Assembly (NCBI RefSeq): GCF_021134715.1
Contig: NC_060023.1
Span: forward strand, 8,246,001 to 8,310,000
DNA length: 64,000 nucleotides
Direction of reading: 5' to 3'
Source: Daphnia pulex
Lineage: Eukaryota > Arthropoda > Branchiopoda > Diplostraca > Daphniidae
Shown: piece after piece, positions 21,801 to 32,687 of the stretch
How the letters are laid out: every line of letters begins with the position of its first letter
How positions within the stretch are numbered: the first letter of the stretch is position 1
Made by a program: the position numbers and the translations under genes
The notes under the pieces: generated by a model
Database searches by the model: none
What the model was told of the DNA's origin: nothing
What the model saw: only the letters and a program-made list of their open reading frames with translations

Positions 21801-23335
21801 CGTCACTCCTCGAGTGCTCCAGGCTTTGGCTCTCTGCATAGTTAATCATTTCCAATTTCCAATTATTGGTTTAATTATCTCGGATTATCTCGCAATGAGA
21901 GCTATTAAATTCGTTTAACAATTACATCGGAAACGGATGGAGGAGTAGCCTGGAAGGCTTCGGCATCATCCTCGGATGCGGCTGTTGCGGGCATTCCTAC
22001 GAGAAGAGAACTTTCGCCGTGTGTTTTGTTGGACGAGTGATACTCGCGGTATTCCCTCTGCTGCGAACTCGAACGACTGCCACTTCCGGACAACGCCTTT
22101 CCAAACGGTCCCTCCTATTTTTAATTAGATTCCGGAATGATACGCAAATCAATGAATAATGAACAAGTGACTTGAATCCTCACGTTGTAGGGTTCAATCG
22201 GATGTAATGGCTCTGGCGATTTGGATCTAGTAACTCTGGCGGATGAGGAAGCTTGCTCCGAGACGGCCGAAGTGTCAAATAAGCGACGGGCAACCGACGT
22301 CTGGGCAACGGCCTGTTCCGCTAGGTGTTGGTTAGCGGTTCCGCTGGTCCTGACAGATTTGCTGGACGATTGATGATGGACGGAAGTCGCGTAAACTGGC
22401 GAATCTTTGGCTGCAGCTGCTTCTACCTTGGGTGGCACCGTTTTCCTTTGAGGTGAAATACTCCGCTGGAGCTCATCCAGCATCCGATCTAAATAGAGAA
22501 AAAAGCATGTCCCCATTACAACGACAACAAACACAAAACTAAACGACGAGAAAAACCTTGAAAACGGTACGGAAATAGAAAATAGGTAGCTCTCCTTTTA
22601 CAGATGAGATTCAGGATAGAGAGAAATGAGGCTACGAGAAGTCAATAAACACTGCAAAAAAAAAAAGGTTGGGGAAAAGTAGATGGAAGAACTGCACAAC
22701 CAAACAGTAAATAGGACCAAACCAAACAACAACAGCAAAAAAAAAACGGGGGAAATCACCACGCCAGACCAAGAATAGAACACCAACAGTAGCAGAAATA
22801 CAGAAAAAGAAAAAATAATATAACCCAATATGATAATAGTGTAGGTTTCAATAACTACATGAGGTAAAATGCGTCAGGCAAACAACATATTCTCCGTATA
22901 TATTCTTTCCACCACCAAAGATCTGAAAGTGTTGAGAAGAGAAATGAAATTGGCCAAGATCCAAAAGGGGGAAAAAAGATGAAACCAAAGTCAAACCAAA
23001 AAGATAAAAACTAGTCAAAACAAATGAATCGGAAAAATATAAAGTGATGCTGAAGTATAGGAAGTTTTTTTCTTTTTGCTACGTATATTTGCCTCTGTCA
23101 ACACAAAGTTGTTCCTACCTAACTTTGTGTCCCATTCGGAGACGGGATACAGTGGCTGGTGAGGCTCTAAGGAGGAAACATTTTCTTCGACCGCAATTTG
23201 ATTATTGCTCGTCAACGACTGGTGTTGTTGTCCGGAAGAAGACTGCTGCTTGCTGCTGCTGCTGCTTCTTGTTACCGTCGTCGACGTCTGGGAAAACTGC
23301 TGGTGATGGTGGACGTCGCCCGTAGACGAGGCCAT
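18830..23335 (-). CDS. Paralogue A: long CNxxxHP-repeat protein with a C-terminal CVIM prenylation box
   Basis: Ten exons read downwards (23335-23119, 22488-22184, 22114-21926, 21833-21246, 21181-21082, 21013-20314, 20245-19647, 19583-19378, 19312-19085, 19015-18830) join to 1105 residues. Residues 1-430 are Ser/Gln/His-rich with islands PLYP-SEWD-KLG, DRMLDELQ-SISPQRK, QQREYREYHSSN, RAKAW and SPVCNFP. Residues 430-920 hold about twelve paired repeats, C-N-x3-H-P-x3-C-N-x3-H-P-x-Y/F-P, spaced by Pro-rich links; the regular C-x4-H-x4-C-x4-H order looks like a metal-binding knuckle. The tail is basic (GKMKFAAKH), then Cys-rich and ends CCAMPCVIM, a textbook CaaX farnesylation box. I do not recognise the family. 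A membrane-anchored, zinc-binding scaffold is my inference. A paralogue lies at 32688-36894. Confidence 0.83.
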
Positions 23336-24228
23336 CTTTATCGACGTCGCAGTTTTTCTTTCTCAATCAACCACTCAGCGACTCTAATATTATCTAATGG
23401 ATTGCACACACAGAAATATAACCTGCTCAGATCAACACAATCCAATTGACTGTATCGCATTTCAAGGCTGTCATCATCAATGCACATATATGTGAAAAGA
23501 ACGAGAATATATTAACAAGGTTGGACCCTCCTCCTTTATCGGGTGGGGCCGGGCGAGGAGGAGTACGAACGTGAGCCAACAAACAAACCCAAATGCGTCT
23601 TATTATTATAGTGTCCCGACCTTAAATCAAATGGGAAAATGGAATCAAACGTCAGATTGGGAATCTTTTTTTGGTAGTTTCCCATTTTTCAGGAGGTTTC
23701 AAGGAGTTTGCTCAAGTCCAGATGTGATTGGAATACGTTACGTACGTCAATCCGGATAGTTATACACGCTGCACGAAATCAATGCCTCCCCCCTTTGTGG
23801 AAAAAGAAATGGACATGCGAGACTCATTGCACACGAGACCTTGGACCTCCCATCAAGTTGACCCTCGCTGGATTGATTGGATCCGCTTCACGCAATGCCG
23901 GAATTCCTTGTTTCGGGTTCAAAAGTTATCAGCTGAGACCCAACTCGATGTCCATTCGTCATTTGGTTTGTTCACCTTGTCAGTGGAGTCTCGTGCCAAC
24001 CATCTTCCGTTTAAGGAAATGAAAAAAGATAACCAAAAGAACAAAAAAGATCCGATCACAAGTTCCTGCCTTATCAGTTGATCACTAAATCAAAAGAGCA
24101 AAAACTGTACAGATGCAAGAGAAACCCTTTAATGGAATAGAACCAAAAAATAAAAAGACGTTCGACCTTGGTCCAGTCACGAGAAACGCCTCTGCGCCTA
24201 CGTAATGTATGGCGGCTGGAAGCCTGAA
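23336..24228. other. First part of the upstream region of paralogue A
   Basis: No coding region is supported. By comparison with paralogue B this is probably intron between a non-coding first exon near 25.2-25.5 kb and the coding start at 23335. Open frames here lack motifs. Confidence 0.35.
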
Positions 24229-24266
24229 GCCGTGCCGCGAAATATCTCAACATTCAAACGAGTAAT
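24229..24266 (-). promoter_or_regulatory. Conserved upstream block 1 (copy A)
   Basis: About 38 bases starting GCCGTGCCGCGA and including CAACATTCAAA recur with a few changes at 37523-37560 in front of paralogue B. The flanks are not alignable, so the block is selectively kept or recently converted. It is non-coding in all frames. Confidence 0.6.
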
Positions 24267-24486
24267 TCTTTTTTTGTATTTTAACCCGCTCCACTGTGTA
24301 CTAAAGGAAAACGCGGTGGAAGCCAAACCAAAACAAAACAAAAAGAAGGGAAGCCGCCGAGGTTAAACAGAAGAGATCCCAAAAACACGTCGGGATTTCT
24401 ATTCTCATAGTTGGATCGGCGCAGCAGCGGGAGATGGGAGGGATGTGTGTTGTAATGGGCAACCGAGCAAACGGCGCTGCTCTGAC

Positions 24487-24504
24487 GCGATCTAATTTTA
24501 AACC
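24487..24504 (-). promoter_or_regulatory. Conserved upstream block 2 with MEF2-type site (copy A)
   Basis: The 18 bases GCGATCTAATTTTAAACC are identical at 37828-37845 upstream of paralogue B. They contain CTAATTTTAA, which fits the MEF2 consensus YTA(A/T)4TAR. A muscle or mesoderm role is a guess from the site alone. Confidence 0.55.
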
Positions 24505-25039
24505 AGGTGATGCATCAAGGCGCCTGATTCATTCTCGTTGCCTCGCCAGTCGAGTGTAGAGCTCAACTGCAACCAATAACACAAGACAGACACACACACA
24601 CAAAAACCCGAACGATCTAGATCATTTTCAGTTTGAAAAAGAGTCGAACAAAATAACAGGGCGGGATTTCACGTTTTCTTCCTCCTCAATTATATAATCT
24701 GACCCATAGTAAAGGGAAAAAAAAAAGAAACCCATCCATCAAGTGCAAACCTCCCCACCCACAACAACAACACAAAAAAGCGAGATGTACACCTAATGCA
24801 ATCTCATCCTTAAAAACGCGCAGACACAAAGAAATTTTTAAAGCCGAGGTAGAGTTGGAAACGATCATCATTTTACATTGGCCTACCGCGTGTTATTATA
24901 CGCTAGCGAGTAATAATCTGAAGAGAAAAAAAAATGAAGGGGGGGATTTCACTTTCTCTTTTCTCCTTCTTTTATGTTCGCGGCAGAGAGTCGGAGCGCG
25001 GATCTTTTTGGCTCTTGTTTGTGGCAGACGCGCAACCAG

Positions 25040-25064
25040 AGTCCAAGGCTATGACCAAAGATGG
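25040..25064 (-). promoter_or_regulatory. Conserved upstream block 3, 25 bases identical (copy A)
   Basis: Twenty-five bases beginning AGTCCAAGGCTATG and ending CAAAGATGG are identical to 38236-38260 upstream of paralogue B. It lies about 165 bases from the proposed splice donor of the non-coding first exon. It is the longest perfectly conserved non-coding stretch I noticed between the two genes. Confidence 0.65.
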
Positions 25065-25226
25065 CCCGTGTGCACTCTATCGGCTGCACTGCACACACAC
25101 AACAACAACATCAACCTTCTTTTCTTTTTACCCTTTCGACCAGGTAAATTCTCCAGGTAAAAATGGAATGAAACTGGTTTATAAGAAATGACATCAAAAT
25201 CAACAGAAAAAGATGACGTTCGATAC

Positions 25227-25505
25227 CTGACGGAAACGGTGTTGTCTCAAAATGGATCCAGTTCCGGTTGTGATGTCGATTTTGTTTGTTAATCCAGTTG
25301 TTGCGCTATTGATGGCGAGTCGGATCCGATTAACGACACTGGACGGTATTGTCAACAGTTGGCCAATACACGAGACAAATAAATTTGTGTTTTCCCCTTG
25401 GAGTTGGTGGAAAAAGGAGGTGCGTGTTTGCTGCTGCCAGCGAAGGCGAGAGACCAACTGCGACTGCCGACCCGATGCCAGACTCCTCCTCCTTTTTCTT
25501 TCTAT
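25227..25505 (-). promoter_or_regulatory. Proposed non-coding first exon and start region of paralogue A
   Basis: On the minus strand a donor (CAG, then GTATCG) at the lower edge and shared sequence such as CGGGTCGGCAGT (near 25470) are mirrored in copy B at 38474-38772. The shared pattern of a conserved stretch ending in a splice donor fits a 5' UTR exon spliced to the ATG exon at 23335. The transcription start is not determined. Confidence 0.4.
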
Positions 25506-28500
25506 ACATCGCCCGTTGTCGTCTGTTTAAGGAGTCGAAACGATAAAGGAAAGAATGAAAAAAGGGATAAAAATATTTTGAATCTAAAAGAATGAGAGAA
25601 AAAATATGTAAACAACATCCAACCCGAAATATCCAACAAGACTAAATTCAACCGATATGTGGCGGCCAGATGTGCTCCTCAACTGTTGTCAACTGGCTGC
25701 TCCCCAACGCCAGCAGGCCGTCTTGATTGAATAACTTCATTTACCTACAAAATATGATCGAGCCGGTCATGATGGAATTCCTGCACGAAGATCGATTGAG
25801 AAAAGGAACAAAAAAATAAAATACAAAAGAGCGGATTGTATCGGCATGTTAGAGACGGCGCCAGTTGTATTGGCTAATTCCATCGCCGCCCGTGTCGGTC
25901 GGCTCGACAACCGTCCGTCCAACAACATTAGCCAAACATGGACGTATCTACGAATAACCGTACGACGTTGGAGGCAAACGTCAAACAACAAGTACTGCGC
26001 CCATCTGTTTAACATCCGCAGCACTCACTCGTTTGACACTTGTTTGTCGTCAAAGAACAAAAGGATTACGCAATAAAAATCCTTCAAAAACTCTAAAGGA
26101 AAAATGTTTTAGGGCTGTGGCTGGTCCGGCCAACACCAAATCAAACATTCACACAAAAGCCTCAAAGCAACGCATGCAAGATGGGCAATAGTTAGCCAAT
26201 GCAAATTTGCAGACGAAAAGGTGTGGTCGAATGCATTTTAAACATTCGTTGGCACAGGTTTCTACCTTTCACGCTCCGTGGGATAGCACAAGGAACTTTC
26301 AGAAAGTCCACCGTTCGGTTATAATTATCAAACAGCACGAACGCGTAGTATGTGTGTCTGATGAATCTGGGGAATCATTCCGGCCATCCAGCCAACAGCA
26401 GCGAGGCGCATTCTATACAGCAGCGTCGTGATTCACGAACCATGCACGCCACCACGGTAGGATAACCGTTGGCGGTGTTGGATTTTCGTCTATTTCACTA
26501 ACTTTCGGAATTTTCCCCCCATCGAGCGATGGTTGAATATTATAAGAGCAGCTATAGATAGACGCCTTATAGAAACACCCACGGACAGTCTATCTGGGCA
26601 TAGGATGTAGGGCTTTTAAAAGTAACCGGTAAAAGTAGTTGACTCATCATCGTTGCGAAGTGGGGGGAAGGAAGCTGGATTCGTTTTTCTCTTGGAAATT
26701 TGCCCACCGCGCTTTTGTGATCTCCACTGCTTGCATTGGCTCCCTTACCCTTTGCAACCTACTCAAACGACCTCAATGGATAGGGGCCATTTTATGCACG
26801 GCAAAAAAAGAAATAACGAAAAAGTAAAATCGGGTTCTAAATTAGAACAAAACAACTTGTTGAAAAACAACAACTTCGAATGATTTGGGGGCTGTTGAAG
26901 GCAGCTGTGATTTCCGATCAAGTGGATACCAAGTTGGAATGTTAGTCTACGTCCAACCTATAAAAGGGGTGACACGGCGAAACAGCTGGTAATTAATTCC
27001 CATTCAAACAAGTTCAAATGTCAAGAGTAGTGCCGGCTAGCCGCAAAACACACGATCAAGTGATTTTCATTACATTATTGGCATTTTATACAGCACGAGC
27101 TTCGGGAGAAATTCAACAAGTCAAGAGTGGGATATAGCGGCCAAGGTCCGCTGCTGCGCTGTCAAGTGCTGCCGAATCAAAAAGTTTTTAAAAGGTGGCA
27201 AGGCCGTTGCATGCTAAACATCCAATCCGTGTCACGACCAATAACGCTCAGAAAAAGCGATAAAAAACCTATTAGCAAATGGAGAAGTAAAAAAGGAAGC
27301 TGCCGCTGCTGTTGCGTGGAATTCAATGGAAAAAGTGGGTCACGACACGAACAGCTTTTTTCGAGAATTTCAATAAATAAAGTCACACGATGGAAGAAAA
27401 AAAAGTCCTTATAAAATGAATGTTGACCATCAGCTGTTGAAGGAGGAATCAAAAGGCCCAACAATGTCACATTCAACAGGTGGCCGGCCGAGGATGGAAA
27501 GCGAAGGACGTTATAATTCTCTACGACCTTTTAAGTGTGGCCTTAACAGTTGGGCGACAAGGAAATCGTGACTGGGCATCATCAACATGTTTACGTTTCA
27601 GCGATTAACCAATTTAAAGACACATTTTAGGCCTATGATGGATAAATCGTTGATAAAAGAGACCTGCCATAACTCTGCAATTTAAAGCTCGCAACAACAC
27701 TACCCACTGAAAGAAACAAAATCAAAGTGAATTAGTATGCAGGGCCACTTGTATGACGTCATTTGATAAAAACGACAGGGAGAAAACTTGTTGGGCCATC
27801 ACCCAAAAGACGGGAAAAGAAGTGGGTATAGTAAATAATAAAAGAAGGGCGTTGTTTTCAGGTGACGCCCTCGAGACCTTGCACTAGCCGAACCCTATAA
27901 CAGTCTATGCCCATGTATGAATGCGTCCAGGCTCTTAATTTTCTCCCAAGGAAGGGGGAAACGCGGACACAAAAGTTGAAAAACCAACAGAGTTGACTCC
28001 AAGCGACAATTGACAACGCACCCGTTTTCTTCTAGTCAATAAAGAATTCCAAGAATCTGAATTACACAAACACATTGGGAAATAACGAAAGCTTATCGAT
28101 GCCAATTAAGTCGCTGTTATCCCAGCTGTTTTGACAATCCCGATTTGGACATTCTTTTCCTCTCGTGCAAAGCTGCAATCTCGCCATAAAAGGCAATGTC
28201 TTTCGTCTTATCTTTCCTTGTGGGCAACAAAACATAACAGTGCACGGTTCTTTGCCTGGTCGCCACCAGTTCGCTATAAAGTTATTGGCGCCGGCGTCTT
28301 CCCATTTTGCTCGTATACATACTGTCTTTGTTTCCCCTCCAGCTCCTTATACAGTATGATCAATCTCTACGACGCACTACAGGTGGAAAGGTAAAGAAAA
28401 AGAAGTTGGCCATCATATCCGCTGCCTAGCAACGATTTTACCAGATCCATTTAAAACAAAAACAATTTTCGTTGACGTCATGTTGAGTTGTCGTCACCGT

Positions 28501-28526
28501 CGTCGGCAATCCGCCAACGCGAGTAC
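25506..28526. other. Far upstream region of paralogue A
   Basis: Non-coding, with two further blocks shared with copy B: 26359-26440 (contains GTCGTGATTCACG, as at 39103-39115) and 28341-28372 (contains CTCCTTATACAGTA, as near 40997). Their order matches copy B. Between blocks I see purine-rich low-complexity DNA and no gene. Confidence 0.45.
28341..28372 (-). promoter_or_regulatory. Conserved upstream block 6 (copy A)
   Basis: A stretch with CTCCTTATACAGTA then GATCAATCTC recurs at 40994-41027 upstream of paralogue B. It is the outermost shared block that I found and sits about 5 kb from the coding start in A and 4.1 kb in B. Confidence 0.5.
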
Positions 28527-28640
28527 AAGAAACAAAAAACAAAACAAGACGGAAGGACACAAAAAGTAGCGAATTTCCGTTACCTTATTGGTTCCATGGG
28601 TTGAAATTATTTATCCGCGGTGAACTAAAGTAGATCCATA
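28527..28640 (+). repeat. Direct repeat flanking FBXL5, upstream copy
   Basis: About 110 bases containing GCGAATTTCC, TTACCTTATTGG, GTTGAAATTATTTA and GTGAACTAAAGT match 31928-32034 in the same orientation at roughly 80 percent. The two copies bracket FBXL5. It is either a short dispersed repeat or a scar of the rearrangement that placed FBXL5 between paralogues A and B. Confidence 0.65.
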
Positions 28641-29190
28641 CATGGAGTCATTATTAGTACGATCACTCCCATACAACAGCGGCCGGCAGCCATCTGCGTA
28701 ATAATCAATGAGACCACAGTCCATTTTTGTGACATTTTGGACAATCTATTATTACATGACGTCAATTCTTGGCCCGTGACATACGTAGAGACCCCGCGTA
28801 TCAAGCAAAGTGTTTTCTTGTTTCTATTCAATGGCCACTTTTGTCATTCATTTTAACGCCATATCTCACGGAGAATTCATTTTTATAAAACGGTTGCTTG
28901 GTTACAATAATAGAAAAAAAGGAAAAATAACAGGAAGTCTCTTTGTTCTCGGCGATTTGTAACGTGTGACGAGAGAACAGTTTCTTGAAATGTATGAAAG
29001 GAAAGAATTTGATCGATTTTTGGGGATAAGATTATTTGACGTATGCGTTTATCTTGCAATGCTGCTTTATTTACTTCGCCATTCTATTTTCTACGTCAGT
29101 CCACGTAAGAGACGAACAGCTGGGAGATATTCAATTGAATTCATTAAGATAATTTATTTATCAATAGTGTATTAGTGTCACTTTTCGAAA

Positions 29191-31178
29191 ATGGCTCCGA
29201 AATTCCCTGATGAGGTCAACGTCTTTTTGGTTCCACATTCTCGAATGAAGGATCTTGTCGGCAATTATATGGATCAGGTATCTTTTCCTTATTATTGTGT
29301 AGTGCTAATTAATTGTGTTTATTGTATGTGTCTACTGCTAGCTGTCTACAGCAGATTTTCGCAGCAATGGTGCCCTGGAACATCTACTTCCTCTGCTGGA
29401 GAACACCTTCAGCGAGTTTAAAAGTCACGAACACATTGAGAACCAGTACATTCTGGAACAGCTGAAGCAGAGGCTCAAATTGGTCAATGTCACCAGCACA
29501 TCTGTTTGCAATTGCCATGGAGACAGTCAACTAGTTGAGGTGATTTTCATTGCCAAATATTCAACTCTCATTTTTATCCTGACCCAACGTCTTTTGGGTA
29601 GATCCTCAACTTACTTCGTGATGGATACACCTGCACCAGCAAGCCCATCTCTGAGCGGATCAGTTTTGGTTCCCAGCTGCAGAAAGTTGTGTCGGATTTC
29701 ACCCAGCATTTCATCCCCCACATGCAGGAAGAAGAGGAAATCTTCCAGCCGCTTCTCATGAAGTACTTTGCCCACGAAGAGTTGCTGCAGCTCAAACAGC
29801 AGGTCATCCAGCAGCACGAGATCTGGAAGGAGAAGCTGGTGGCCCAAAAGGAAACGGCCGAGAACATGCTGGCCCTCCTCAATACGGTCGCATCAGAGGT
29901 CACCGATTACCGGTCGGGCAACGACGAAGAGTACCAAGAGACTCTGCAAACACTCGTGGAATTGACTTGCGAAAACTTGACGAAGAATAACAAGATCGAG
30001 AGGGAAAATGTTGTGGAAGCCGGCTTCGACAATCTCCCTCAAGAGATGATGCTCCACATCTTCTCCTACTTGAACCCGCTCGACAGGACCCGATGCGCCC
30101 AAGTTAGCAAACACTGGAATATGCTCATCTACTCGCCGCAATTGTGGAAGGTGATCTACCCGACCAACTGGGCCAAGGGCCACTACGATTTCCAGTACCG
30201 CGATCCCTACACCCTGGTGGAATCGGAATGGAAAAGCAAGTCCATGATGGAGGATAACGACGATTTAATGAGCGATTCCGAAGAACCTTTGTCATCCGAG
30301 GCCGAAAAGGAGATTCGATGCTACGAAAAGTGAGAAACAACAAAAATTGGGGGGAAAAACCATGAAATATTTTAAAATTTTATTTATTTTTTTTTTATTT
30401 TAAATGATTTCAGGTTTACTATGAACGCCTTGGTTCGTATTGGCGATGGTGTTCAACGTGTGGTGGTTGCAGGTGGTCTGAATTTGAGTAGCACCATCTT
30501 GCGTTCAATGTTGGTCCTTTGTCCCAATATCCAGCACCTCGACGCCAGTTACACCAACATCACCGACTTATCTTTCAAGGGGTTAGTTTGTGGGCACACA
30601 AAGTCCAAAGATTAAAATCAATAACACTTTTGATTGGCGTTATTAGATTGGCTTTGAAGAAAGCCTGCGTTCAATTGGAGCATTTGGATCTCACCGGCTG
30701 CCGCTACGTCACCGACGTTGGCCTGGAACGTCTAGGCAACTGTTTCAGGTCGGAACTGTCCGGAAGCTTTTACAATTCCAGATGCGGATCATGTTGTCAA
30801 TCGTGCAAAAGCTGCCCGAAATATTCTGATCCGGTGTCGTCCGCCTACAACAGCAATTCCAGTTTGGCGGAAGAGGACGTTTTTTCGCCTGGATTGCTGT
30901 ATTTGAGCTTATCCGGCTGCACGTCCGTCACCGACTTTGGACTGCAATCCTTGCTGGAAGTCACCATGGAGAAAGAGAGTCTGCACTACATGGACCTGAG
31001 TGGCTGTCCACTGATTTCAGGGCTGGGCCTCCAGATGATCACCGAGCATTCGTCCCGTCTACTGCCGGAAGATCTTTACTATTGCAATCGAATCCAGGAG
31101 GGGCCCTATCCGGACGAAGCCAACGGATGCCAGAATTTAGAGTGCCCGTTGAGAGGTTGTTGCTGCATCGATCAGTGA
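29191..31178 (+). CDS. FBXL5: F-box/LRR protein 5, iron-sensing ubiquitin ligase subunit
   Basis: Exons 29191-29277, 29342-29539, 29602-30329, 30414-30581 and 30647-31178 give 570 residues (human 691). FBXL5 is the substrate adaptor of an SCF ligase that degrades iron regulatory proteins when iron and oxygen are present. The N-terminal hemerythrin-like domain keeps the diiron ligand positions: PHSRMK, SHEHIENQYI, CNCHGD and PHMQEEEEIF. The F-box follows near 275 (LPQEMMLHIFSYLNP). LRRs include LEHLDLTGCRYVTDVGLE and LYLSLSGCTSVTDFGL. The C-terminus YYC..GPYPDEANGCQNLECPLRGCC keeps the four cysteines known to bind a [2Fe-2S] cluster in the human protein. The shorter length reflects a reduced linker between LRR blocks. 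It lies between the two CNxxxHP paralogues on the opposite strand. Confidence 0.96.
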
Positions 31179-31927
31179 AAAAATACTCTACGGATGTTGC
31201 GTTTCTTTTTGTTGTTCCGGTTTTTTGGGTTAATGAATTCCTAAAACAAGTTCGTTAGTGTGCCATTTGATTGTGATAATGATTTGGCATGTCGTTTCTT
31301 CCTTGTAGGATCGCTTGTTTAATTTACAGATTCGATTTTTTACGGTTTTTCATTCTATTTCTGGTCAAAGTTATTCACAAATAATCTGTCGATGGCTCGA
31401 TGCGGTTATATATAATTGATTGTCATCATGAATATTAGGTTGATAATACTCGAGAACCTCAAATGTTTTAAATTTCAAGTTTAGATATTACAACAGTTTC
31501 TAGGATCACACAAAACTGGTCTAAAAAAAAAGACAAAATCAAACATCGCTTATTCTCTCTTGGTTTATTGGCGTTCTTGATTTCCTTCTTCTTCAGAAAT
31601 ATATCAAAACATATTAATTAAAGTCATTTTAGCGACAGATATCGATCGGCGAATGTCATTATTGGCTATTTAGACCAGCTCCAACAGTTCTAGCAAATTC
31701 TTGATCCTTTCCCTTACGGAAAAATCTCATCAAACTATATGAGTAATCATATGTTTTTTAATGACAGAAATGATTTTTTAATAATTTTACATGATCTCAT
31801 ATATTTCTCATTAAATTGATGAAAATTTTCACCCTCATATTTATCATTAAAAATGTTTAAAATATTTTTTTCTCACTTTATGTGAGATATAACCCAATCC
31901 ATAGTAGGAAATCGTATCGTCCAACGA
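31179..31927. other. FBXL5 3' flank
   Basis: AT-rich DNA that should contain the FBXL5 3' UTR. No coding signal is seen. Confidence 0.35.
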
Positions 31928-32034
31928 GTACATGAAACAAAAAAAAAGGGAGCCGAAAAAAAATAGCGAATTTCCCTTACCTTATTGGTGCGATGAGTTG
32001 AAATTATTTACTTGCTGTGAACTAAAGTGGATCC
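31928..32034 (+). repeat. Direct repeat flanking FBXL5, downstream copy
   Basis: Second copy of the element at 28527-28640, same orientation, with GCGAATTTCC, TTACCTTATTGG, GTTGAAATTATTTA and GTGAACTAAAGT. Differences are scattered substitutions plus variation in the A-rich leading part. Confidence 0.65.
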
Positions 32035-32140
32035 TTCGACCACGATATAAAATCAAAGGTAGGCCTACACTCTCGCGCTATTTCAGTTTCTTGGAAGAAA
32101 CGGCGGGTGTTTAGTAAAGGGTCCCAAGATTTCCCGCCAG

Positions 32141-32220
32141 GTTACGTTGTTACGTTAAGTTAACGGAGCCAAAAAAGGGTCCGTTAACGCATGTTTTACG
32201 TTATCCGAGTTAAACGTAAC
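32141..32220. repeat. Imperfect inverted repeat (possible fold-back element)
   Basis: The left arm starts GTTACGTTGTTACGTTAAG and ends GTTAACGGA; the right arm starts TCCGTTAACG and ends GTTAAACGTAAC, separated by an A-rich loop. The arms pair best at their outer (GTTACGTT) and inner (GTTAACGGA) ends. It could be a small fold-back transposon remnant or a chance hairpin. Confidence 0.4.
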
Positions 32221-32687
32221 ATCACTAAGTAATAGTCCTTATAGTTTTAGCTAACAAAGTTAGGCGAACGGTCTGTTTGGTTTGATATCATGTTGCTTAA
32301 GAATTCGAGCGAAATAAAAAAGAAATAGCTAATTAATAGATGTTTATTAGGTTACATCAATAATCATATGCTGGATCATTATTTCATACATTATCTTTAT
32401 TTCTTTATTTCAACTTCTTAAAAGCCACCTAAACGTCACAAACGATGTTACCATCAATATATAAGCCAAAAGAACAATTCCCTGTGTATGTCTATTAGCT
32501 TAAAATCAGCAAAAATCCGATGAATAAATTCGGATACTGTCTAACGTAGATCATCGCTACGGAATCGCTTAAAAAGTTACATCAACTGTCGAGGAACTTC
32601 TTTGCCATGTTACTGCCAAATATTTTTTCCGCAATTTCATTATTATTTGTGTTAAATTTAATCTGTTTTAGTCGTTGTTTTAATTGT

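Noticed and set aside
28966-29175. Open frame just upstream of FBXL5 (ends SIEFIKIIYLSIVY)
   Set aside because: Does not begin with ATG, ends before the FBXL5 start, and has no family similarity; probably 5' UTR sequence.
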